The notes under the pieces are model-generated. The model saw nothing but the letters and a program-made list of their open reading frames with translations. It was not told the origin of the DNA and did no database searches. This document shows, one piece after another, positions 1-6,897 of a DNA stretch of 13,588 bases. Every line of letters begins with the position of its first letter. The stretch's first letter is position 1. The stretch spans positions 1-13,588 of the forward strand of contig JAGGYO010000320.1 of the NCBI GenBank assembly GCA_021162505.1, written 5' to 3'. The position numbers were made by a program, and so were the translations under genes. This DNA comes from a bacterium (GTDB lineage Bacteria; AUK180).

Positions 1-1073
1 GTCATTTTATCTCTATTAGCACTATCATATAAAATCGCGTTTTTTAAAAAGATCTCTACTTGTTTATAAAATAGTTTTAAAAGAGTTTCTTTTTTTAATG
101 ATAATTTCGGAGTATTTTCCAAATCTAAATAATAATGCTCCTTCTCCCAGGACAGAACATGGACAAGCTGTTCATCATTATTTTCAATGGGTAATTTTAA
201 TAAGTGTACTTTATGGGCTCCCGAAAAGATCCTAATGTTCTCTTCCACAGAAGTAATTAGTTCATCTATGTCAAGTATTTGTGAGAGCTCCTTAGTTATC
301 TCTATAAAGTTATACAATTCTCCTAATATGGGAGTATTGTTCTTTGAGTAGCGGACATTTTCATCTACATGAGGGCAAATGATCCTAAAAGGGCAATATA
401 TACAGTGAGCACCTGTATTTGCAGGGAAGCCGTTCCTTCTATATGAATTGAATTTGGTTACGAAATTTCTTATATATGCCTTGACCTCACTGGTAGGCAT
501 AAAATCACCTCTTTCAAGAATAATATCTTTATTTAAACTGACATTAGAATAAATGATCCGGGCTATGGGAATTTTAAATTTTTCCTCAACCAAAACACGA
601 TATAGATTTAATTGGATGTCATTTTTTAATTCTTCATCAGATGGAAGAGATCTGCCTGTTTTATAATCAACGATGGTCAAAAACTTTTCCTTATTTTCGA
701 TATCAATATCAATTCGGTCAATTTTAACACCGAATTCATTTGCTCCCCAGTAAATGTTCACATATTCATCATTTCGATATACTTTTCCGAAGACATTTGC
801 TTCTTTTATGTATCTTTCCAAAGCGTTAATCCCTTTTTGGACCAATTCAATATTATTAATATCAAGCCCTTTTGCCTTTTTAATAATAATGTTTTTATTT
901 TTTTTGATATTGTCCAATTCTATTATTTCAAATAGAGATTCATGTATCAAATTAGAGAATTTTAATGCGCTACTATTTTCTTTATATATTTTCCCTAATC
1001 CTTTTACATATTCATATGAGTATCTTAATGGGCAGACACCAAATGTTTTTAACTTATATGCCGATATTTTCAT
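1..1073 (-). CDS. PD-(D/E)XK (Cas4/RecB-like) nuclease fused to a GAF-like region, probably leading into GGDEF; partial, runs off the left edge
   Basis: I translated 357 residues with no stop from ATG at 1073 to the window edge. Residues 1-235 look like a RecB/Cas4-type PD-(D/E)XK nuclease: H44 (NLIHESL), D119 in GVKIDRID, D136-Y-K138 in IVDYKTG, and Q154-xxx-Y158 (QLNLY). C14 together with C224, C227 and C233 (CIYCPFRIIC) has the spacing of the 4Fe-4S cluster of Cas4/AddB nucleases. From about 252 the sequence changes to a GAF-like start (ITKELSQILDIDELI). Residues 331-357 (LLKLFYKQVEIFLKNAILYD, then SANRDKM) match the GAF-to-GGDEF linker, where D-x-(L/M)-T opens the cyclase domain. The GAF-like region is short, about 100 residues. 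The GGDEF domain itself lies outside the window and is inferred. The start overlaps the Memo stop as ATGA, with GGAG at 1084-1087. The nuclease call is firm; the fusion partner is likely. Confidence 0.85.
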   Translation of the reverse strand, partial: MKISAYKLKTFGVCPLRYSYEYVKGLGKIYKENSSALKFSNLIHESLFEIIELDNIKKNKNIIIKKAKGLDINNIELVQKGINALERYIKEANVFGKVYRNDEYVNIYWGANEFGVKIDRIDIDIENKEKFLTIVDYKTGRSLPSDEELKNDIQLNLYRVLVEEKFKIPIARIIYSNVSLNKDIILERGDFMPTSEVKAYIRNFVTKFNSYRRNGFPANTGAHCIYCPFRIICPHVDENVRYSKNNTPILGELYNFIEITKELSQILDIDELITSVEENIRIFSGAHKVHLLKLPIENNDEQLVHVLSWEKEHYYLDLENTPKLSLKKETLLKLFYKQVEIFLKNAILYDSANRDKM

Positions 1074-1876
1074 ACAAATTTAACTCCACAATAGGATACA
1101 ACTTCTGAAAAGTTACCCGATGCTTCCCCGCTATTGGTATACTCAACAATCTCTGCCTTCCATTGAAAATAATCGGCAACTTTTAATAATGTGTAAATGG
1201 GACCTAAGCCGCAGAGAGATATTTTATTGGTATTTACTATATTATAAAATCCAGTAGGGTCATTTCTTAATATTTTGTCAAGAGCTAATTCATCTTGTTG
1301 TTTTGCAAATTCCGCATTTTCATAATGGGAAAAATCACTGCTTGCTAAAATTGCAGTATTAGGGAATCTTTCCATAGTTTGGATCACTATACTTCCCAAA
1401 TGTTCTAAAGCTGCCATGGAGTAATCCCAAATTGAAATTGGAAGAATATTAAAATTATTGCCAAATAATTCAATTAGGAACGGAATTTGAACCTCCAAAG
1501 AGTGTTCGAGATTATGTGAACTATTATCAAATGGAATTTCTCCATTTGAGTTCTCGAAGATGAAATTATTGATATCCTTATTAATGTGTACCTCGCCATT
1601 GGGTAATATCCATTTCCCTTGGGATGAAAATAATGAGATCCCTGCACCTAATCCTCTATGATTTACCCCCAATAAAATTATATTTTTAAAGGGTTTAAGC
1701 TGACATATGGTCTTTATTGCAGTTTTTCCCGAATAGATCCATCCGGCGTGAGGAGAAATTATTCCTTTGGCATTATTCTGAGAATTATTGCACTCATTAT
1801 TGGAAACAAATTCCTTGATCTTCCGAGCATCATTAAAATAAAAACTTCCTGCAACAATAGGTTCGCGTATATCCAT
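1070..1876 (-). CDS. Memo-family protein (AmmeMemoRadiSam system protein B)
   Basis: The 268-residue product has the length and motifs of the Memo/MEMO1 family. It shows an N-terminal AGSFYF motif, SPHAGWIYSG with H43, LLGVNHRG with H73, HSLEVQIPF (H125, E128) and SSDFSHY (D181, H184). The fold is related to LigB-type dioxygenases. Human MEMO1 binds metal, but the bacterial role is unresolved; bacterial homologues often accompany an AMMECR1 protein and a radical SAM enzyme. Neither partner is visible here. No good Shine-Dalgarno precedes the ATG at 1876. The CheC stop lies 13 bases upstream, so translational coupling is likely. Its own TGA overlaps the start of the nuclease fusion. Family assignment is confident; function is unknown. 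Confidence 0.92.
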   Translation of the reverse strand: MDIREPIVAGSFYFNDARKIKEFVSNNECNNSQNNAKGIISPHAGWIYSGKTAIKTICQLKPFKNIILLGVNHRGLGAGISLFSSQGKWILPNGEVHINKDINNFIFENSNGEIPFDNSSHNLEHSLEVQIPFLIELFGNNFNILPISIWDYSMAALEHLGSIVIQTMERFPNTAILASSDFSHYENAEFAKQQDELALDKILRNDPTGFYNIVNTNKISLCGLGPIYTLLKVADYFQWKAEIVEYTNSGEASGNFSEVVSYCGVKFV

Positions 1877-1889
1877 CTAAACATTTGTT

Positions 1890-2492
1890 CTATACATTCA
1901 TTGCATCGAAAATAATATTCAAGCTTGTATCATGAGGGAAGAGAAAAAAATCTCCCAGAATAGTGCTTGTTTCGCTTTTTAATTCTGTTTTTATCCACAA
2001 TGCATTTTGGATCACTCCTTTAAATTCTTTAGAAAAAAAGGATAGGACCCCTGCTAATGAATCGATGGAAATCGAGGGTATTGACGGGAGTAAGACGCCG
2101 TCAATTAGGCCGGAAATAGCGTTCAAATATGACGAAGAAAGGATATTTCCCACTTCTTTTAAAGCTGATTCTTCAATCTCGGATATCTTATAAATATTTT
2201 CTTTTTGCATTAAAAGTTTGATAAGGTTCAGTGCATTTTGATATTCAAAAAATAGCAGGATCTTTCCGGTGATTTTTCCATAAACATCCGTATAAACGGA
2301 TACACCCGTTTTGGATATAGATTTTTCAGATTTTTCGATCTGGCTCCTTTTCACAAAATTTACCTTCGGTACGGTCATTTGGATTTTTTGACCAAGCATT
2401 TGCGATAATGCTGTCGCTGCATGTGCTGCACCAATATTACCCAATTCCTTCAAAGCATCTTTTTGTTTGTCATTTAAATTTGATGAATTCAT
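1890..2492 (-). CDS. CheC-like chemotaxis phosphatase
   Basis: This 200-residue protein carries both ExxN signatures of the CheC/FliY/CheX phosphatases. The first is ELGNIGAAHAATALS (E16, N19), followed by a conserved 'MTVPKV' segment. The second is ESALKEVGNILSSSYLNAI (E113, N116). In CheC these residues dephosphorylate CheY-P and help reset the flagellar switch. Length is typical for stand-alone CheC and there is no CheD or other che gene in the window. It could therefore serve a different response regulator. The ATG overlaps the preceding gene's TGA as ATGA. A Shine-Dalgarno (AAGGTG on the minus strand) sits about 6 bases upstream. Motifs support CheC over CheX, but fine assignment needs alignment. 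Confidence 0.88.
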   Translation of the reverse strand: MNSSNLNDKQKDALKELGNIGAAHAATALSQMLGQKIQMTVPKVNFVKRSQIEKSEKSISKTGVSVYTDVYGKITGKILLFFEYQNALNLIKLLMQKENIYKISEIEESALKEVGNILSSSYLNAISGLIDGVLLPSIPSISIDSLAGVLSFFSKEFKGVIQNALWIKTELKSETSTILGDFFLFPHDTSLNIIFDAMNV

Positions 2493-3652
2493 TTGAACAC
2501 CTTTATATAATTTTCCTTTTTTGCATCTTCTATGAGCTCGCTATAAAGTTTTTTGTATTTTATTTCATAGATCTTTTTGTAAATATCATCATATATTTTT
2601 CCCAATTGAGAATATTCAATATTTGTTATATCTACGACCTTTATGATATATAGTCCATTGTTTGTTTTTAAATCAAATACCTGATTCTTCTTTGCATCAG
2701 TGAATTTGTCAATATAATCTTTCGCAATCGCCGTAATCGGATATTTCCCGTCAGTAAATAATTGGTCATAGTCCTCATCTGCTTTTGTCTTGATCTGTTC
2801 AAATTCAGCACCTTGCTTGATCTGTTCAATATAATTTCGTGTTTTTTTCCCGGCATTTTTAAAAGATGTTTTAGTAGCACTCAATGGGATCGTATAAAAG
2901 ATAACAGAGGGATATTCATTATCCCATCTAAGTATTTTATAGAAATTCAATCCTTTTTTATTTATTATATAATCGGAATATTTCTTATTTTTATTCAATA
3001 ATTTCTGAAAATTCTCGTTCAAAAGATTTTTATATAATTTCTTAAATTTTTTCGATATCACATTTTTAGGAGGTTTTTTCCCCTTGGTAATATTCTTATA
3101 TATTGATTTCATCTTATTTGTATCAATAGCTGAAACATAAGCCGTTCGAATTGCAAATGTCATTGGTTCTTTCACGAATTCAGATTTATTATTATCATAA
3201 TATTTAGATACTTCATCTGTGGTTATGGATATTCTTTTCTTAACTTTATCATCCAATATCTGTTCTTTCAACATACTGTTCTTTATCTGTTTTCTATAAT
3301 TTTCCTTTAGTGATGAAAGCATCAATCCTTCATTTTTCAGAGCATCTAAAAACAATTTATCACTTCCGTATTTTGCTCTTTGATTGGCAATGGTCTGATC
3401 GACATTATAATTGACTTGCTCATCTTGGATCTTATAGTCCATATCTTTTGCAGATGCTATAATAAGATTTTCATCCAATAATTGCTTTAGTACGCTATCA
3501 TAAGACATTTTATTTCTCTGCATAAAAAGCAAAAGCCGAATATCAAAATCCGTAATCACTTGGTCATTGACCCTGGCAACGATTTTATCTATAACTTCAC
3601 TGTAGCTTGATACAAATAGAATTAGCATAATTAGTAAAAAAAGTTTTTTCAT
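2489..3652 (-). CDS. Exported SurA/PpiC-like chaperone with a divergent parvulin domain
   Basis: The 387-residue product begins with a signal peptide (MKKLFLLIMLILFVSS, cleavage probably near residue 18; no lipobox cysteine). SurA-type N-terminal sequence follows (VIDKIVARVNDQVITDFDI), then helices and a typical ISITTDEVSKYYDNNKSEF segment before a peptidyl-prolyl isomerase region. The parvulin domain looks split. 'FAIRTAYVSA' (about 166-175) starts it, a lysine-rich stretch of roughly 95 residues follows, and matching sequence resumes at about 272-342 (IEQIKQGAEFEQI to GLYIIKVVDI). The usual GGDLG-type motif is not recognisable, so isomerase activity is doubtful and a chaperone role for envelope proteins is more likely. 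Start: ATG at 3652, with GGGAG upstream, overlapping the previous stop as ATGA. Confidence 0.8.
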   Translation of the reverse strand: MKKLFLLIMLILFVSSYSEVIDKIVARVNDQVITDFDIRLLLFMQRNKMSYDSVLKQLLDENLIIASAKDMDYKIQDEQVNYNVDQTIANQRAKYGSDKLFLDALKNEGLMLSSLKENYRKQIKNSMLKEQILDDKVKKRISITTDEVSKYYDNNKSEFVKEPMTFAIRTAYVSAIDTNKMKSIYKNITKGKKPPKNVISKKFKKLYKNLLNENFQKLLNKNKKYSDYIINKKGLNFYKILRWDNEYPSVIFYTIPLSATKTSFKNAGKKTRNYIEQIKQGAEFEQIKTKADEDYDQLFTDGKYPITAIAKDYIDKFTDAKKNQVFDLKTNNGLYIIKVVDITNIEYSQLGKIYDDIYKKIYEIKYKKLYSELIEDAKKENYIKVFK

Positions 3653-3975
3653 TTATTTCTCCCTATTTCATAAACGGATGCTTCAATAGTTCGGTCAAGT
3701 AACTTATCATCTATTTTTTTCTCATTTTCTTTTTCCAAAATTTCCTTTGCAATGTTCATCGCCATATTTTTTTTCTTCTCATTTGAAATATTTTCTGTCT
3801 TTTTATAAACTTGTTCGGTGATTTTAACGGCAATGTTCGCTGCTTTTAAATATTTATCCGATAAATCTTTCCCGAAGCGTTTTTTCAAAAATCCTGCGAG
3901 ATAGAACATTAAAAATGTTATTAAAATAGTAGAAAGAGATTGAATAATACCTTGTAAAAGATTTGGCCAATTCAT
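3649..3975 (-). CDS. Small membrane protein resembling LLH-family phage holins
   Basis: This 108-residue protein has one hydrophobic N-terminal helix (about residues 8-30) and then a lysine/glutamate-rich cytoplasmic-type helical region. That region resembles the phage LL-H holin family: AVKITEQVYKK (49-59; family pattern AVxxxEQ), a K-rich stretch, and RTIEASVYEI (95-104; family pattern IEAxV) at the C-terminus. Phage holins of this type permeabilise the membrane during lysis. Here it lies 4 bases after the phosphofructokinase gene and overlaps the SurA-like gene by 4 bases, with no other phage gene nearby. A domesticated or merely similar membrane protein is therefore plausible. No clear Shine-Dalgarno is visible, so translation probably couples to pfk. 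Family resemblance is moderate; function is unknown. Confidence 0.72.
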   Translation of the reverse strand: MNWPNLLQGIIQSLSTILITFLMFYLAGFLKKRFGKDLSDKYLKAANIAVKITEQVYKKTENISNEKKKNMAMNIAKEILEKENEKKIDDKLLDRTIEASVYEIGRNK

Positions 3976-3979
3976 ACTA

Positions 3980-5023
3980 TTATCCGAAGAAGAGTTTTGC
4001 TGTCTTGTATCTTTTTTCTGTTACATATTTTAATTCAGATACTGCATCTTCAAGTTTTACAAATCCAATACCAGAGCCTTGTAGTGATACCATATATCCC
4101 CATTTTTCTTCAAAGATCAACTGTGTGGCTTTGACACCAAATCTTGTCCCCAAGACCCTGTCAAAAGCAGAAGGGTTCCCACCTCTTTGTAAATGCCCAA
4201 GTACCGTAGATCTTGTTTCCAAATTTGTTCTATCTTTTAATTCATTTGCAAGTACCTTTCCAATACCAATACCACTCCATAATTGAGCGTGTCCGAAATC
4301 ATCTTTTTCTTGCGAACGCATTATATGCCTTTGAAGTTTCGGCTCTTCCGCTCCTTCTGCAACTGCGATTATCACATATCCATGTTTTTTATGTGCCTTT
4401 AAAACTTCTTTTGAAAGTTCGTCTATATCAAAAGCAAATTCCGGTATCAAGATAAAGTGTGCGCCACCGGCTATTCCGCCATGTAGTGCGATCCATCCGG
4501 CGGTTCTACCCATGATTTCCACTACCATCACCCTCCCATGGGATTTTGTAGTGGTATGTAGCCAATCCAAGGTTTCCATTACTCTATTTATTGAGGTGTC
4601 GAAACCGAAGGTATAGTCAGTAGCATTGACATCATTATCAATTGTTTTTGGAACTCCGACAATATTCAATCCCTTTTTATAAAGTTTATAGGCAACGCCC
4701 AGGGTATCGTCCCCTCCGACAGCTATCAAAGCATGCAAATTCGCTTTTTTGAAATTTTCTTTTACTATTTCGACGCCATTTTCTCGTTTATATACATTTG
4801 TTCTTGAACTCTTCAATATTGTTCCGCCTTGTCTTTGAATGTCAGCTGTTTTATCCATAGTTAATATTTCATAATCATCTTCCAGGATACCTTTCCAGCC
4901 GGCATGATATCCGATCACTTCATAACCATTTAGTACCAATGGATAAGTAATTCCCCTTATAACAGCGTTTAAACCGGGTGCATCGCCACCGCCTGTGAGA
5001 ATACCTATTCGTTTCTTCGTCAT
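3980..5023 (-). CDS. pfp: 6-phosphofructokinase, signature residues of the PPi-dependent type
   Basis: This is a 347-residue PFKA-family kinase that phosphorylates fructose 6-phosphate in glycolysis. Motifs in order: GILTGGGDAPGLNAVIRG (7-24), AVGGDDTLG (101-109), VPKTIDND (124-131, catalytic D129), MGRTAGWIALHGG (171-183) and LGHLQRGGNPSAFDR (275-289). ATP enzymes carry Gly where this protein has D106 of GGDD and K126 of PKTIDND; having both Asp and Lys is the classic mark of PPi-dependent enzymes, which work reversibly. Phosphoryl donor is thus inferred as PPi. I chose the start at 5023, not the upstream in-frame ATG at 5035: GGAGG at 5029-5033 lies 5 bases before the 5023 ATG and would be inside the longer reading frame. 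It is the first gene of the minus-strand operon. Confidence 0.93.
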   Translation of the reverse strand: MTKKRIGILTGGGDAPGLNAVIRGITYPLVLNGYEVIGYHAGWKGILEDDYEILTMDKTADIQRQGGTILKSSRTNVYKRENGVEIVKENFKKANLHALIAVGGDDTLGVAYKLYKKGLNIVGVPKTIDNDVNATDYTFGFDTSINRVMETLDWLHTTTKSHGRVMVVEIMGRTAGWIALHGGIAGGAHFILIPEFAFDIDELSKEVLKAHKKHGYVIIAVAEGAEEPKLQRHIMRSQEKDDFGHAQLWSGIGIGKVLANELKDRTNLETRSTVLGHLQRGGNPSAFDRVLGTRFGVKATQLIFEEKWGYMVSLQGSGIGFVKLEDAVSELKYVTEKRYKTAKLFFG

Positions 5024-5028
5024 GGAAA

Positions 5029-5033
5029 CCTCC
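5029..5033 (-). promoter_or_regulatory. Shine-Dalgarno GGAGG that fixes the pfk start
   Basis: On the minus strand GGAGG stands 5 bases before the ATG at 5021-5023. An in-frame ATG at 5033-5035 overlaps this site and has no Shine-Dalgarno of its own, so the shorter protein is the likely product. Confidence 0.8.
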
Positions 5034-5045
5034 ATTATATAGTAT

Positions 5046-5073
5046 ATTTTATGATATTTTCATTTTTTTTCAA
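5046..5073 (-). promoter_or_regulatory. Putative sigma-70 promoter for the pfk operon
   Basis: On the minus strand TTGAAA (5068-5073) and TAAAAT (5046-5051) are separated by 16 bases. Transcription would start near 5039, giving a short leader that still contains the GGAGG site. The spacer is A-rich. This is a prediction from consensus match only. Confidence 0.6.
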
Positions 5074-5103
5074 GTATTTTTCAAAAATTTATATAAAAAT
5101 GCC

Positions 5104-5138
5104 TTAGAGGTGTTAAATTTTCGTTTTTAAAGACCTAA
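5104..5138. repeat. Imperfect inverted repeat between the divergent promoters
   Basis: The arms TTAGAGGTGTTAAA (5104-5117) and TTTAAAGACCTAA (5126-5138) pair with one bulge and a G/G-type mismatch around an 8-base loop. It lies upstream of both divergent promoters. It could be an operator or a hairpin in an RNA; no T-tract follows that would make it a clear terminator. Confidence 0.4.
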
Positions 5139-5144
5139 TTCTTA

Positions 5145-5279
5145 ATGGAAATAGATATTAGTAAATATAGTTCTGATCCGAATCGAATGGGTAATTTAAT
5201 AAAGTATCTTGATGATTTCAGTAAATTATGGTATAATTTGTCAAAATTTATGGAAAATGGAGTAGTAAAATGGCGTTAA
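5145..5279 (+). CDS. Possible 44-residue leader ORF overlapping the glycosyltransferase start
   Basis: An uninterrupted ORF runs from ATG at 5145 to TAA at 5277-5279 and encodes 44 residues (MEIDISKYSSDPNRMGNL... ending GVVKWR). It overlaps the first 10 bases of the next gene in another frame. Its composition is protein-like and its length is above chance for such AT-rich sequence. However, no clear Shine-Dalgarno precedes it, and the best promoter for the downstream gene (5209-5237) lies inside it. It may be a genuine small protein, a remnant, or chance. I recognise no family. Confidence 0.22.
   Translation: MEIDISKYSSDPNRMGNLIKYLDDFSKLWYNLSKFMENGVVKWR
5209..5237 (+). promoter_or_regulatory. 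Sigma-70-like promoter for the glycosyltransferase-recO-ispF operon
   Basis: TTGATG (5209-5214) and a perfect TATAAT (5232-5237) are separated by exactly 17 bases. The predicted start is near 5244, about 26 bases before the glycosyltransferase ATG, and leaves GGAG at 5259-5262 in the leader. Confidence 0.72.
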
Positions 5280-6187
5280 AGATTTCCGTGGTCGTTCTCA
5301 TAGGACCAAAGGTAAAATTTCCTGATAATATTAATATTTTGAAAAAATGGAAGGAAAAAGGGATGGAAATCATTATGGTAAAAGGTCTAAATCCCACATT
5401 GCTCTGGAACAAAGGTATTACCCATGCTTCCGGCGATATAATTTATTTTTTAGATAAAGATTCTCAACCTGCTTGGGGAAATATTGAGATCATAAAAGAT
5501 GAATTCTCAAATAAAGATACTGATATATTAGGCGGTCCGCAACTTCTTCCGCAAGAAGGTCCCCAAATGGAAGAGATCTATTATGATATTTTATCAACTC
5601 CGGTTTTGTCGGGTAATTCAGCACCTCGTTTTTCCAAAAGAGGAGAAAGAAGGGTAACGAACGATTCCGAATTGATATTTTCAAATATTGCCATAAGAAA
5701 AAAAGTATTCTCTGAAATTGGCAATTTGAATGAAAATATCTATCCCAATGCTCTGAATGCCTTTTTGCACAAAGCAAAAAAAAGAGGTTGTAAGATAATC
5801 TATGATCCAAAATTCTTTGTTGAAAAACAAATGAAACTAAGTGTAATTAAATTTATTAAAACGATCTTTAAATCGGGTTTTGGCAGGGGGATTCAGACCA
5901 AAAAGGATTTTAAAAGCATTAATATTTTTAAATTCCTATTTATTTTGTTTGCTCCTCTCTTCATAATGGGCTTTTTTATTGATCCTTTGGAATATATCCT
6001 CTTTGCATATTTTTTGTTTGATATTTTAATAGCAATGCTCCTTTCCAATTGGTCATTTTTCACATTTTTTCATTATCTTTTTCTTATTCCAATCTTTCAC
6101 TTTACGGGTAGCATTGGGATTTTCTTTGGTTTATTTTTAAAAAATCCATATATCGGTTCAAACGATATTGAGATAAATATGTTATAA
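5270..6187 (+). CDS. GT2-like membrane glycosyltransferase, shortened and missing the acidic catalytic pair
   Basis: The 305-residue product has a compact GT-A fold N-terminus (KISVVVLIG, then LLWNKGITHASGDIIYFLDKDSQP, with a DxD-like DKD at 62-64). After it comes the ExoA-like block SGNSAPRFSKRGERR...SNIAIRKKVFSEIG. About three hydrophobic segments follow between residues 218 and 292. Such enzymes build cell-surface polysaccharides from nucleotide sugars at the membrane. Two oddities stand out. The stretch normally carrying 'DxGSxD' between the first strand and the NxG helix is much reduced. At residues 158-163, where relatives have an acidic pair such as QDDELN or EDxELS, this protein reads YPNALN. 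It may be inactive or use another base. GGAG at 5259-5262 supports the start. It is first in its operon; recO starts 5 bases after its stop. Confidence 0.78.
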   Translation: MALKISVVVLIGPKVKFPDNINILKKWKEKGMEIIMVKGLNPTLLWNKGITHASGDIIYFLDKDSQPAWGNIEIIKDEFSNKDTDILGGPQLLPQEGPQMEEIYYDILSTPVLSGNSAPRFSKRGERRVTNDSELIFSNIAIRKKVFSEIGNLNENIYPNALNAFLHKAKKRGCKIIYDPKFFVEKQMKLSVIKFIKTIFKSGFGRGIQTKKDFKSINIFKFLFILFAPLFIMGFFIDPLEYILFAYFLFDILIAMLLSNWSFFTFFHYLFLIPIFHFTGSIGIFFGLFLKNPYIGSNDIEINML

Positions 6188-6192
6188 CGACA

Positions 6193-6897
6193 GTGAAAAC
6201 CGCAGGAATTATCATTAGTTCAAAACGAATTAATGATTGGGATAAATTTGTGAACATAATATCAGAGGAAGGGGTTTTCCCATATATCATACAAAGAGGA
6301 TTGCATTATTCATCTCCATTTACCTCGGTGTTCACTACATTTACTAATGTAGAATTTCTATGGGATTATGCCAAAAATTCAGACTTTAGAGTTATTTATG
6401 ATTATAAGGGTTTTAAACACAATGAGTTACCGAAAGGTTTGGGGAGTATCGAATGTGAACTCCTTTTTGAACTACTAAGAAAATATATATTTTTGCAGAA
6501 TATCCCTTTTTTGAAAAATGAGTATAAAATATTTCACATTGTTTTCAATAAAATACTAAGTGGATCATCTAATATCAAAGGGCTGTATTATAGTTTTCTC
6601 CTTTCTGTTTTACAGGAAAATGGTTTATTTCCTCAAATTGATTCTTGTGCTATATGCGGCAACGGTTTGGCAAGGCCCAAGTATTTCTCCATTGAAAATG
6701 GAGGAGTAGTATGCAGCAGGTGTCTAACACATAATATTGGATACGATAAAATATCCGGCAATTTTATTAAAAGCTTGAAATATGCCTGTCAACATCATAT
6801 TACGATCTTAGAAAAAAATGATTGGCATTATGATATTTTGAAAAATTTTGATATAATAAAAAGATATTACTATTATCATTACAAGGAGTTTAAATGA
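6193..6897 (+). CDS. recO: DNA repair protein RecO
   Basis: This is a 234-residue RecO homologue, which loads RecA onto SSB-coated DNA together with RecR in the RecFOR pathway. The N-terminal OB fold is visible (TAGIIISSKRINDWDKFVNI, then IIQRG at 32-36). The helical middle leads to LFPQIDSCAICG and GGVVCSRC, giving the four-cysteine zinc site C152, C155, C174 and C177. Length is typical. Translation begins at a GTG (6193) without a convincing Shine-Dalgarno, 5 bases after the glycosyltransferase stop, so re-initiation is likely. Its stop overlaps the ispF start as ATGA. Sequence divergence is high in the first half, but the order of motifs makes the call secure. Confidence 0.9.
   Translation: MKTAGIIISSKRINDWDKFVNIISEEGVFPYIIQRGLHYSSPFTSVFTTFTNVEFLWDYAKNSDFRVIYDYKGFKHNELPKGLGSIECELLFELLRKYIFLQNIPFLKNEYKIFHIVFNKILSGSSNIKGLYYSFLLSVLQENGLFPQIDSCAICGNGLARPKYFSIENGGVVCSRCLTHNIGYDKISGNFIKSLKYACQHHITILEKNDWHYDILKNFDIIKRYYYYHYKEFK

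Noticed and set aside
1..1073. A CRISPR-associated Cas4
   Set aside because: The nuclease resembles Cas4, but no repeat array or other cas gene is visible and the protein continues into a GAF-like region. A general Cas4/RecB-type label is safer.
754..1083. A plus-strand open frame of 109 codons
   Set aside because: It lies antisense to the nuclease gene, whose minus-strand frame carries clear PD-(D/E)XK motifs. The plus-strand product is a low-complexity hydrophobic shadow.
3649..3975. Evidence for a prophage
   Set aside because: Only a holin-like gene is present; neighbours are housekeeping genes on the same operon and no integrase, endolysin or structural gene is seen.
5024..5035. A longer phosphofructokinase beginning MEVS at 5035
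   Set aside because: The ribosome binding site GGAGG lies inside this extension and is correctly spaced for the ATG at 5023.
5034..5039. TATAAT on the minus strand as the pfk -10 box
   Set aside because: Transcription would begin downstream of the Shine-Dalgarno site, removing it from the mRNA; the TAAAAT at 5046-5051 fits better.
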